Shown: in pieces, positions 38,871-46,322 of the stretch
Layout of the letters: the number at the start of each line of letters is the position of its first letter
Position numbering within the stretch: position 1 is the first letter of the stretch
Assembly (NCBI RefSeq): GCF_946151055.1
Contig: NZ_CAMGYZ010000001.1
Coordinates: 496,001-560,000, forward strand
Reading direction: 5' to 3'
Source of the DNA: Bacillus sp. Marseille-Q3570
GTDB taxonomy: Bacteria; Bacillota; Bacilli; Bacillales; Fictibacillaceae
DNA length: 64,000 nt
The notes under the pieces: model-generated
Told to the model about the DNA's origin: nothing
Seen by the model: only the letters and a program-made list of their open reading frames with translations
The model's database searches: none
Made by a program: the position numbers and the translations under genes

Positions 38871-39090
38871 TACCAATACACCTCATATCCAATTCTTCTT
38901 CAATCCAACCTTTATTGTATCAATAATTTACCCATCGACAATGTTTTTTCACCATTTCTTGTAGACAGATCCATTTTGAAAAACGTGTCAAATTTAAAAT
39001 GAATAGACAGAGGAAAACGCTCTATCCTATTCCAAGCCACTAACTTCTAAAACAAAAGATAAACTCCTCAAAACAAAAAAACAAAAACTT

Positions 39091-39097
39091 TTCGACA
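39091..39097 (-). promoter_or_regulatory. Spo0A box-like site between yqeG and sda
   Basis: TTCGACA on plus, i.e. TGTCGAA on minus, the consensus 7-mer of Spo0A~P binding. It lies 21 bases from a perfect DnaA box. A 7-mer alone can occur by chance. Confidence 0.45.
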
Positions 39098-39118
39098 AAT
39101 TTCGATTTATTCAGAATT

Positions 39119-39217
39119 TGTGGATAACTTTACTCACAATATACACATTGAAAATTAACCAATCATTTACTTTATGAACATTTTACCCACAAGTTATCCA
39201 CTTCGTTTTGTGGATAA
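39119..39217. promoter_or_regulatory. DnaA box cluster upstream of sda
   Basis: Two perfect DnaA boxes (TGTGGATAA at 39119-39127 and 39209-39217) and one 8/9 match in the opposite orientation (TTATCCACT at 39194-39202). In B. subtilis the sda-yqeG gap is a known DnaA-binding cluster that ties sda expression to replication status; the same layout is seen here. Confidence 0.9.
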
Positions 39218-39460
39218 GAGAACGATTGTTCCTCATTCCATTTCATGGTAAGCTAGGTTTACATCATAACATAAAAGTTTATGCAAGCTTCGAATTCAAT
39301 ATGACTTATAAAAATCTTTTATGACGAGCCTCAACGCTTTCCTCTATGTTGATCATATTCGAACTTATACTTTCATTAAAAACAGAACTTTTTACAAAAG
39401 AACGATCCTACTAATTTCTAAATGAGTCTGGAGGTGCGAAGCCCATTTTCGGCTGTGCTT

Positions 39461-39604
39461 ATGGAAAATCTATCTGATGAGCTCTTGATTGAGTCCTATC
39501 ACAAAGCGAGAGAGTTGAAACTGAGCCACGAATTCATCACTTTGATCAAAAAAGAGATTGACCGACGGCATTTGACTACTAACTTAATTTCTACGCACTT
39601 ATAA
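39461..39604 (+). CDS. sda: Sporulation checkpoint inhibitor Sda
   Basis: 47-residue helical hairpin that inhibits the sporulation kinase KinA and blocks sporulation when replication is perturbed. [11 protein letters not shown] at 3-13 and F-I[10 protein letters not shown] at about 23-34 match Sda. The frame extends upstream to ATG 39422, and the only good GGAGGTG site (39430-39436) lies 24 bases before ATG 39461, so the exact start is uncertain. It stands alone with its own terminator, downstream of the DnaA boxes. Confidence 0.9.
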   Translation: MENLSDELLIESYHKARELKLSHEFITLIKKEIDRRHLTTNLISTHL

Positions 39605-39607
39605 CCC

Positions 39608-39638
39608 GACCAACATTTTTTGTTGGTTCTTTTTTTTT
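39608..39638 (+). terminator. sda terminator
   Basis: ACCAACA/TGTTGGT stem (39609-39615 with 39621-39627) and a run of nine or more T. Confidence 0.93.
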
Positions 39639-39675
39639 GCATTCGTTCTGTTCAATGACTTTATCGACTTACAAG

Positions 39676-39790
39676 CGATACTCCCCACACTCCTTCGGGA
39701 AAGACGAGCCAGGTGAGACCCCACATTGAGGTATTTCATGAGGAGGCTTGAATCGCCAACGGAATGGAAGTGAATTTCACAGAAATCTAA
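39676..39790 (+). repeat. Bacillaceae-type intergenic repeat between sda and mrpA
   Basis: Ordered blocks GCGATACTCC, CGGGAAAGACGAGCCAGGTG, GAGACCCC, GAGGAGGCTTG, CGGAATGGAAGTGAATTTC match in order and spacing a repeat I recall from intergenic regions of many Bacillaceae. The copy fills most of the gene-free 39639-39905 stretch. Function unknown. Confidence 0.6.
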
Positions 39791-39905
39791 AAGCCTGAGC
39801 ATTAACAACTATTAAAGTTCCAAACTTGGGTGATAATAGAATAAGATAAATCGTCAGTAGATTGTAACATCGTTGAATTTTTAAGGTCATTTGACGTTAA
39901 AATTG

Positions 39906-39935
39906 TTGATAATCCATAGTTATTGTGATTACAAT
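39906..39935 (+). promoter_or_regulatory. Probable promoter of the mrp operon
   Basis: -35 TTGATA (39906-39911), 18-base spacer, -10 TACAAT (39930-39935), 54 bases upstream of mrpA. Good but not perfect sigma-A match. Confidence 0.6.
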
Positions 39936-39989
39936 GGGAATGGTACAGTACATAACTGATACGGAAATCTTGATAGGAGGATCTTTTTT

Positions 39990-42326
39990 ATGTTGCAATA
40001 TGCAGTCCTTGCTCCGTTCATTACGGCATTATTTGTGCCGTTTTTCTTTCGATACATACGGGCAATCCACACAGGATGGTTAATCCTCCCAATTCCTTTT
40101 GGGATCTTTGCGTATTTTTTATCACAAATTACTACAATTTCAGAAGGCGCAAATGTTCACTCGCTTGTCCAATGGGTGCCTTCGCTTGGAATGGACTTCA
40201 GTTTTTATTTAGATGGACTCAGTTTACTCTTTTCATTATTAATAAGCGGAATAGGAACTCTTGTAGTTTTGTATTCCATTTTTTATTTGAATAAAAACGA
40301 AAAGTTGCATAATTTTTATGTTTTCTTGTTCATTTTCATGGGCGCAATGCTTGGTGTCGTTCTTTCAGATAACGTTTATGCGTTATATCTTTTCTGGGAG
40401 TTGACAAGTTTATCTTCTTTCCTCTTGATCGGATATTGGTATGAACGGCAAGCATCACGTTATGGTGCGCTGAAATCGATGATCATCACTGTATTAGGCG
40501 GTCTTGCCATGCTCGGCGGACTCATCCTCCTTACCATCGTTACAGAAACGACAAGTATACGGGAGATGATTGCAGCTAGCGATAGCGTACTAGAGAGTCC
40601 TTATTTTACAGGTATTTTACTATTGATCCTGTTAGGTGCTTTCACGAAATCTGCACAATTCCCGTTCCATATCTGGCTACCAGATGCGATGGAAGCACCG
40701 ACTCCGGTCAGTGCCTTCCTTCACTCTGCAACGATGGTGAAAGCAGGGATCTATCTGACTGCGCGCCTTTTCTTATTGTTCGGCGGTACAGATATCTTTT
40801 TCGTTTTAGTAACAGGCTTTGGTTTATTGACGCTCTGTTGGGGATCATACATGGCTGTCCGTCAAACAGATTTAAAAGCGATCCTTGCGTTTTCCACGAT
40901 CAGTCAGCTGGGAATGATCATGACAATGCTGGGCTTTGGTACGAAAGAGGCTGTTTTCGCAGCTGTTTTCCATATTTTCAACCATGCGACTTTTAAAGGA
41001 AGTCTGTTCATGGTTGCTGGAATTGTCGATCATGAAACAGGAACGCGCGACATTAGAAAACTGGGTGGCTTAATGACACTGATGCCGATATCGGCAACAT
41101 TAGCATTTTTCGGTGCCTTTTCAATGGCTGGTTTTCCCTTACCGATTTTCAACGGATTCTTAAGTAAGGAAATGTTCTTCCAAACGTCCCTGGATTTGGA
41201 TACGACATCACCACTTGTCGCTAGCCTTGCACCATTCGTCCCAGCCATTGCTGTATTAGGAAGCATTTTCACTTTCGTCTATTCAATGTACTTTTTCTTC
41301 CATACGTTTACGGGGAAAACACGTGGCGAATTGAAGGTCAAACCACATGAGGCACCAATAGGCATGTTAATATCGCCTATCGTGCTGGTCATGTTTGTCG
41401 TCGTGATCGGATTATTACCGAATTTGATCAACGGTCCAATTTTGACACCAGCTACAGCGGCAATTTTCGGTGAGATTCCTAGTAAACATATCGTCTTTTG
41501 GCACGGCTTTAAACTCCCCCTCTACATGTCATTGATCGTAGTCGCTTTAGGGGTCATCCTTTATTTGACAAGAGCAAAATGGCAGGCTGTCTATAATTGG
41601 ATACCTGGGGTGTTAAGTGCAAATAAAGCTTATGATTCCATCTATAATATGAAATTCCGTATTGCTGAGAAAACAACCCGGACTTATATGACAGGATCAA
41701 TCAGACATTATGTGTTATACATCCTTATTTTCATAATTGGGGCAGTTGGAGTAACCCTGTTTGTGACAGACGGATTCGTAATTGAGACTGGTGACTTAGC
41801 ACCAATTTCCTGGCCAGAAGTCGCGGTCGGTCTCGTTATGGCGGTTGCTGCATTTGCAACGATAATGATGAAAAACCGTATTGCTGCAATTCTCGTTCTT
41901 GGTGTGGTAGGTTATGGATTATCTCTACTTTTCGTGTTTTTCCGTGCACCTGACCTTGCTTTGACACAATTGATTGTCGAAACAGTGACGGTTGCATTAT
42001 TTCTACTGTGCTTTTACCACTTGCCGAAGCTTGATACGGGAAAAACAACACCTGGAGCCAAAACGGTTAATATCATCATTTCAGCGTCAGTTGGCGTGCT
42101 AGTTACTTTGATTGCGATCGCATCGCATAGTTCAAAGAGCTTTGAAACGATCGCTCACTATTTCATTAAAGAATCACACCATCTTGGCGGTGGAAATAAC
42201 GTGGTAAACGTAATTCTTGTTGACATGCGTGGACTGGATACGTTGTTTGAAATCACAGTTCTCGGTATAGCTGCATTAGGGATCTACGCAATGATCCGAC
42301 TCCGCGACAAGGAGGAGATCGATTAA
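39990..42326 (+). CDS. mrpA: Na+/H+ antiporter subunit MrpA
   Basis: Largest subunit of the Mrp multi-subunit cation/proton antiporter, related to NuoL of complex I. The 778 residues contain the proton-translocating Glu in L-F-W-E-L (E137) and Lys in F-T-K-S-A-Q-F-P-F-H (K220), about 20 membrane segments, and the C-terminal MbhD/MbhE-like part ending V-N-V-I-L-V-D-M-R-G-L-D-T-L-F-E. AGGAGG upstream. The stop is followed after only two bases by mrpC, so there is no room for mrpB. Confidence 0.96.
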   Translation: MLQYAVLAPFITALFVPFFFRYIRAIHTGWLILPIPFGIFAYFLSQITTISEGANVHSLVQWVPSLGMDFSFYLDGLSLLFSLLISGIGTLVVLYSIFYLNKNEKLHNFYVFLFIFMGAMLGVVLSDNVYALYLFWELTSLSSFLLIGYWYERQASRYGALKSMIITVLGGLAMLGGLILLTIVTETTSIREMIAASDSVLESPYFTGILLLILLGAFTKSAQFPFHIWLPDAMEAPTPVSAFLHSATMVKAGIYLTARLFLLFGGTDIFFVLVTGFGLLTLCWGSYMAVRQTDLKAILAFSTISQLGMIMTMLGFGTKEAVFAAVFHIFNHATFKGSLFMVAGIVDHETGTRDIRKLGGLMTLMPISATLAFFGAFSMAGFPLPIFNGFLSKEMFFQTSLDLDTTSPLVASLAPFVPAIAVLGSIFTFVYSMYFFFHTFTGKTRGELKVKPHEAPIGMLISPIVLVMFVVVIGLLPNLINGPILTPATAAIFGEIPSKHIVFWHGFKLPLYMSLIVVALGVILYLTRAKWQAVYNWIPGVLSANKAYDSIYNMKFRIAEKTTRTYMTGSIRHYVLYILIFIIGAVGVTLFVTDGFVIETGDLAPISWPEVAVGLVMAVAAFATIMMKNRIAAILVLGVVGYGLSLLFVFFRAPDLALTQLIVETVTVALFLLCFYHLPKLDTGKTTPGAKTVNIIISASVGVLVTLIAIASHSSKSFETIAHYFIKESHHLGGGNNVVNVILVDMRGLDTLFEITVLGIAALGIYAMIRLRDKEEID

Positions 42327-42328
42327 TC

Positions 42329-42667
42329 ATGGAAATCATCATGTCGATCCTGGCTGGCATTCTTTTTTCAGCTGGGGTCTACCTATTACTTCAAAGACAA
42401 TTACTGAAAATCATATTCGGAACAGCAATATTATCTCATGGCGCCCATTTGCTCATCTTGACGATGGGAAAGCTTAACAGAGGCGCGCCTCCTATTCTGG
42501 AAGAAGGGATCGATGTGTATACGGATCCTCTTCCACAGGCTCTGATTTTGACTTCGATTGTCATCAGCTTTGGTGTAACATCATTTTTACTCGTGTTGGC
42601 CTATAGAGCTTATAAAACCAATAAATCAGACAACATGGAGCAACTAAGGGGATCTGATCATGACTAA
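42329..42667 (+). CDS. mrpC: Na+/H+ antiporter subunit MrpC
   Basis: NuoK-like subunit, 112 residues with three membrane helices and the family sequence L-L-K-I-I-F-G-T-A-I-L-S-H-G-A-H-L and D-P-L-P-Q-A-L-I-L-T-S-I-V-I. It starts 2 bases after mrpA and overlaps mrpD by 8 bases. In the standard operon mrpB would come between A and C. Confidence 0.96.
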   Translation: MEIIMSILAGILFSAGVYLLLQRQLLKIIFGTAILSHGAHLLILTMGKLNRGAPPILEEGIDVYTDPLPQALILTSIVISFGVTSFLLVLAYRAYKTNKSDNMEQLRGSDHD

Positions 42668-44138
42668 TCTAATCATATTACCAATTTTGATACCACTCAT
42701 CGCCGGCACCATGTTCGTCTTTTTCAGAAAAAGACTGCCTCTGGTCCGTACAGGAACACAAATTGCCACCATTATCAATCTGGCTGTCACAGCATATGCC
42801 ACATTTCATGTAATACAACATGGTACCATCGTCCTTGAAACTGGTGGATGGATTGCCCCCTACGGAATTATCCTAGTCGGTGATGGGCTTTCGTTATCAC
42901 TGCTCCTGACTACGAATGTCGTTGCAGTAGCTGCTGCATTCTACGCACCCTTTTCTTTAGATAAGGGCCGTGAAGAATTTTATTTTTACTCGTTCTTCCT
43001 TATGCTCATCGGAGGGGTCAGTGGTGCATTCTTGACAGGGGACATTTTCAACCTCTTTGTCTTTTTTGAAGTATTGTTAATGGCTTCATATGGGTTGATT
43101 GTTCTTGGAGGGACAAGACAACAGCTTCGGGAATCAATCAAATATGTCCTATTGAACCTTTTTTCTTCAATCTTATTTGTCACAACAGTAGCATTTCTTT
43201 ATTCGGTAACTGGTACAGTCAACATGGCTCAATTATCCCAACGTGTGGACCAGGTCAATCAGTCAGGAATTTTGACAACAATCGGGATATTATTCTTTAT
43301 CGTCTTCGCGACGAAAGGTGCTTTGTTTCCCTTATATTTCTGGATGCCTCATTCATATACAAAACCACCAGCAGTGATATCAGCCCTGTTTGGTGCGTTA
43401 TTGACAAAGGTAGGCGTTTATTCGATCATTCGGATTTTCACCTTGATTTTTAACGGAAATATCGATTATACGCATACATTTTTCATTGTATTAGCTGGGT
43501 TTACATTGATTTTCGGGGTCGCTGGGGCTTTATCGACGAATAATATCAAACTGATCATAGCGTATAACATCATCCCAGCTGTCGGTTTCATGATCATGGG
43601 AGTTGGTATTTTCAGTGATGTATCTCTATCTGGGTCCGTCTATTACTTGGTTCATGATATGGTAATCAAAGCAGCGTTGTTTTTATTGGTTGGAGCAATT
43701 GCTATCGTAGCTGGTACCTCTGATATACGAAAAATCAGCGGTTTGATCAAGGACTATCCTCTGCTTGGCTGGATGTTCTTCATTGCTGCGATTGTGTTAG
43801 CAGGGTTACCTCCGTTCAGCGGGTTCATTGGCAAACTACAATTGTTGCAAGGTGCATTTGCAAATGGCCACTATGTAATTGCAATCATCGCGTTGATGAC
43901 AAGTTTATTGATTCTAATCTCAGTCATGCGGATCTTCATCCTCGGCTTTTGGGGTGAAGGAATGGAATTACCACAGGAAAAACGCTCGATCAGACCACTG
44001 TATTTTCCAATTTCCTTTCTATTGATTTTCTCGATTGTACTTGGAGTTGGAGCAGAATGGTTTTTACCACATATCCAACAAATCGGTGTTGATTTGACAG
44101 AGCCTTCTGTTTATATCGACGCAGTCTTAAAGGAGTAG
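42660..44138 (+). CDS. mrpD: Na+/H+ antiporter subunit MrpD
   Basis: NuoN/NuoM-like antiporter subunit, 492 residues, about 14 membrane helices. The key residues E137 (V-F-F-E-V) and K219 (F-A-T-K-G-A-L-F-P) lie at exactly the positions known to be essential in B. subtilis MrpD, and W-M-P-H-S-Y follows. It overlaps mrpC by 8 bases and precedes mrpE by 6. Confidence 0.97.
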   Translation: MTNLIILPILIPLIAGTMFVFFRKRLPLVRTGTQIATIINLAVTAYATFHVIQHGTIVLETGGWIAPYGIILVGDGLSLSLLLTTNVVAVAAAFYAPFSLDKGREEFYFYSFFLMLIGGVSGAFLTGDIFNLFVFFEVLLMASYGLIVLGGTRQQLRESIKYVLLNLFSSILFVTTVAFLYSVTGTVNMAQLSQRVDQVNQSGILTTIGILFFIVFATKGALFPLYFWMPHSYTKPPAVISALFGALLTKVGVYSIIRIFTLIFNGNIDYTHTFFIVLAGFTLIFGVAGALSTNNIKLIIAYNIIPAVGFMIMGVGIFSDVSLSGSVYYLVHDMVIKAALFLLVGAIAIVAGTSDIRKISGLIKDYPLLGWMFFIAAIVLAGLPPFSGFIGKLQLLQGAFANGHYVIAIIALMTSLLILISVMRIFILGFWGEGMELPQEKRSIRPLYFPISFLLIFSIVLGVGAEWFLPHIQQIGVDLTEPSVYIDAVLKE

Positions 44139-44144
44139 TTTGAT

Positions 44145-44621
44145 ATGGCATTTCAACTAATAATCAATCTTGCAATCGGTCTGATTTGGATGTTTTTGAT
44201 GGAATCCTATACCTTTGTTACATTTTTGATTGGATTCATCATCGGGATTTTCCTGCTGTTTTTGTTAAACCGTTTTATACCAGATACCTTTTATTTGAGA
44301 TATGTGATTGCAATTTGGAAGCTTATCCTTTTATTTGCAAAGGAACTTCTCATCGCAAATATCGATGTATTGAAAATGGTTTATAAACCGAAAATGGATA
44401 TGCAACCAGGAATAATAGCACTCCCGATCGATTTGAAAACCAATTGGGAAATCACCCTGCTGGCTAACCTCATCACTTTGACACCGGGGACATTGTCTGT
44501 AGATGTATCCGCTGATAACAAATTCCTTTACATCCATGCGATGGATTTGCCGGATGTCGATGAAACGATCAATCAGATCAAAGGAACGTTTGAGAATGCG
44601 ATAAAGGATGTGACACGATGA
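44145..44621 (+). CDS. mrpE: Na+/H+ antiporter subunit MrpE
   Basis: 158 residues: two to three N-terminal helices and a cytoplasmic domain with L-A-N-L-I-T-L-T-P-G-T-L-S-V-D near 104-118, the MrpE signature. It overlaps mrpF by 4 bases. Needed for complex assembly in characterised Mrp systems. Confidence 0.95.
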   Translation: MAFQLIINLAIGLIWMFLMESYTFVTFLIGFIIGIFLLFLLNRFIPDTFYLRYVIAIWKLILLFAKELLIANIDVLKMVYKPKMDMQPGIIALPIDLKTNWEITLLANLITLTPGTLSVDVSADNKFLYIHAMDLPDVDETINQIKGTFENAIKDVTR

Positions 44622-44908
44622 GCTCATTACTACACAATGTCGTCTGGCTATGTATGGTCATCAATTCGATATCCATCATCTTTCTGCTCTATCGTGCCAT
44701 CAAAGGACCATCTAATCCAGATAGAGCTGTTGCCATCGATACAATTGGCATCAACCTCATTTCCATGACTGGATTGGTTGCAATTCAATTAAGCACAATC
44801 AGACTGAATGATGTAATATTATTGATTGGAATTTTGACATTCATCGCAACGGTCGCTATTGCGAAATTCTTAGAAAAGGGTGTTATCATTGATCGAAGTC
44901 GTGATTAG
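44618..44908 (+). CDS. mrpF: Na+/H+ antiporter subunit MrpF
   Basis: 96 residues, three membrane helices, with the family core R-A-I-K-G-P-S-N-P-D-R-A-V-A-I-D at about 26-41 and N-D-V-I-L-L near 64. It overlaps mrpE by 4 bases and mrpG by about 20. Confidence 0.95.
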   Translation: MSSLLHNVVWLCMVINSISIIFLLYRAIKGPSNPDRAVAIDTIGINLISMTGLVAIQLSTIRLNDVILLIGILTFIATVAIAKFLEKGVIIDRSRD

Positions 44909-45233
44909 TGTCCTTGTCTTACTCGGTACATTTTTCGTTTTCTCGAGTTCGCTTGGAATCCTAAGATTTCCTGATGTTTATTCCAGGCTTCATGCGGCAA
45001 CCAAAAGTGCGACACTTGGAGTATCTGGTGTCTTGATAGCAGCATTCATCTTCTTTATCGTCGAGGAAAGCATGGTCAGTGGAAAGTTGATCCTTGGTAT
45101 CCTTTTCGTATTGATGACTGCTCCTGTATCTGGCCACATGATTTCAAGGGCAGCATATCGTACAGGCGTACCACTCTCTGAACGGACGATTAAAGACGAA
45201 TTACAGAAAAAATATAACGATGAATCTTCATGA
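44889..45233 (+). CDS. mrpG: Na+/H+ antiporter subunit MrpG
   Basis: About 114 residues, three membrane helices, with the MrpG core G-I-L-R-F-P-D-V-Y-S-R-L-H-A-A-T-K-S-A-T-L-G split across helix 1 and 2 and T-A-P-V-S-G-H near 80. TTG at 44889 (AAAGGG 8 bases upstream) is preferred over GTG at 44880. Last gene of the operon. Confidence 0.94.
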   Translation: MIEVVISVLVLLGTFFVFSSSLGILRFPDVYSRLHAATKSATLGVSGVLIAAFIFFIVEESMVSGKLILGILFVLMTAPVSGHMISRAAYRTGVPLSERTIKDELQKKYNDESS

Positions 45234-45246
45234 AACAGATAACGGA

Positions 45247-45283
45247 AAGCTGGCAGGCAAATAATCTGCCAGCTTCTATTTTT
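45247..45283 (+). terminator. mrp operon terminator
   Basis: Perfect 10-bp stem AAGCTGGCAG/CTGCCAGCTT (45247-45256 with 45266-45275) followed by CTATTTTT. Confidence 0.93.
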
Positions 45284-45342
45284 CTGTGAAAGTTAAGCAA
45301 AAGAAGGCTTTCCCTTCGGATTTGGTGTAAAAAGTAACCTTT

Positions 45343-45448
45343 GGCCGGTTTATGTTCAAAAGTGGCCGGATTACGCGTGATTCCCGCCGGATTATTCCTC
45401 AAACTGGCCGGATTATGTAAGATTCTCGCCGGATTAACGTGTGATCAA
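45343..45448 (+). repeat. 21-bp-periodic GCCGGATTA array, five units
   Basis: GCCGG motif units begin at 45343, 45364, 45385, 45406 and 45427, an exact 21-base period. Odd and even units alternate between TGGCCGGATTA and CGCCGGATTA, with variable 10-12-base filler. It lies in the 400-base gap between the mrp terminator and pssA, about 200 bases before pssA. Confidence 0.85.
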
Positions 45449-45566
45449 CCACGGAATTGGACTAAATTTGATATCGTTAACAAACAAATGTGAACGTTTT
45501 TAGATGTAATCATTTGAAATGTTAAGTAATTGTTAAATAAGACTTTCTTATTATGAGGTTGTGGCA

Positions 45567-45572
45567 TATAAT
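45567..45572 (+). promoter_or_regulatory. Possible -10 element for pssA
   Basis: Perfect TATAAT 75 bases before the pssA start. No convincing -35 17 bases upstream, so it may depend on an activator or be chance. Confidence 0.35.
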
Positions 45573-45647
45573 AGTTTTAAAAACTCAAAGAAATTGGATT
45601 TTTCATTTTTCATTTTCATGAAAAACCAATAAGGAGTGACTTATATC

Positions 45648-46187
45648 ATGTACTTTTTGGAACGGGTTGACCATACACTTAAACGGATGAAGAGTCAGAC
45701 TGCCAATGCAATGACTTTGTTGAACCTGACATTAGGTGCGATTGCAATCGTCTGTATCCTGAAAGGCCAATTGGAATTGAGCTTTTGGTTCATCTTCCTT
45801 TGCGCTTTGTTTGACCGGTTTGATGGAATGATTGCGAGGAAGTTGCAAATAGAATCAGAGTTTGGTAAACAACTTGATTCCTTGTGTGACTTGATTTCTT
45901 TCGGAGTCGCTCCAGCCTTCTTGATCTACCAGGCGGTACTTCATGAATTCGGTATTCCAGGAATCGTCTTTATCATTATTTTTATCATATGTGGTGCAAT
46001 ACGGTTGGCAAGATTCAACATTACTGAATTTGATGGCCACTTCAGGGGTTTACCGATCACAGCTGCCGGATGCATCATAGCCCTATCTTTTTTGACAGTG
46101 AACATGGTTCCGAATTACATCTTCATGTTCCTCGTACTTATATTTTCCTTTTTAATGATCAGTAATGTAAGTGTGAAAAAACGGTAG
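45648..46187 (+). CDS. pssA: CDP-diacylglycerol-serine O-phosphatidyltransferase
   Basis: Makes phosphatidylserine, precursor of phosphatidylethanolamine. The CDP-alcohol phosphotransferase signature D-R-F-D-G-M-I-A-R-K-L-x6-G-K-Q-L-D-S-L-C-D is seen near 44-68, with about six membrane helices. ATG at 45648 lies 11 bases from GGAG; GTG at 45636 overlaps the site and is less likely. No psd partner is visible nearby. Confidence 0.92.
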   Translation: MYFLERVDHTLKRMKSQTANAMTLLNLTLGAIAIVCILKGQLELSFWFIFLCALFDRFDGMIARKLQIESEFGKQLDSLCDLISFGVAPAFLIYQAVLHEFGIPGIVFIIIFIICGAIRLARFNITEFDGHFRGLPITAAGCIIALSFLTVNMVPNYIFMFLVLIFSFLMISNVSVKKR

Positions 46188-46194
46188 CACATAA

Positions 46195-46280
46195 AAATGT
46201 CTCAGCAAAGCCTTTGCGCAGGCTGAGCCTTAGTTGCGCTTATACTGGAGAACGTATTTTCATATTTTCTTTAAGTACAA
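46195..46280 (+). repeat. Dispersed three-hairpin repeat, copy 5
   Basis: About 86 bp. The centre GCGCAGGCTGAGCCTTAGTTGCGC is the best-preserved of the family; the first hairpin is replaced by TCTCAGCAAAGCC. The third stem GGAGAACGTA/TATTTTCTT is weakened. It lies between pssA and the terminator shared with pepF. Confidence 0.82.
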
Positions 46281-46316
46281 AAAGGGACTGACCCTATATG
46301 AGTCAGTCCCTTTTTA
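46279..46316. terminator. Bidirectional terminator between pssA and pepF
   Basis: AAAAAGGGACTGAC (46279-46292) pairs with GTCAGTCCCTTTTT (46302-46315). A-run and T-run flank it, suiting both convergent genes. Confidence 0.94.
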
Positions 46317-46322
46317 ATGTTC

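Noticed and set aside
45343-45448. CRISPR-like array
   Set aside because: Units are only 21 bases with a 6-9-base core and no true spacers; no cas genes nearby.
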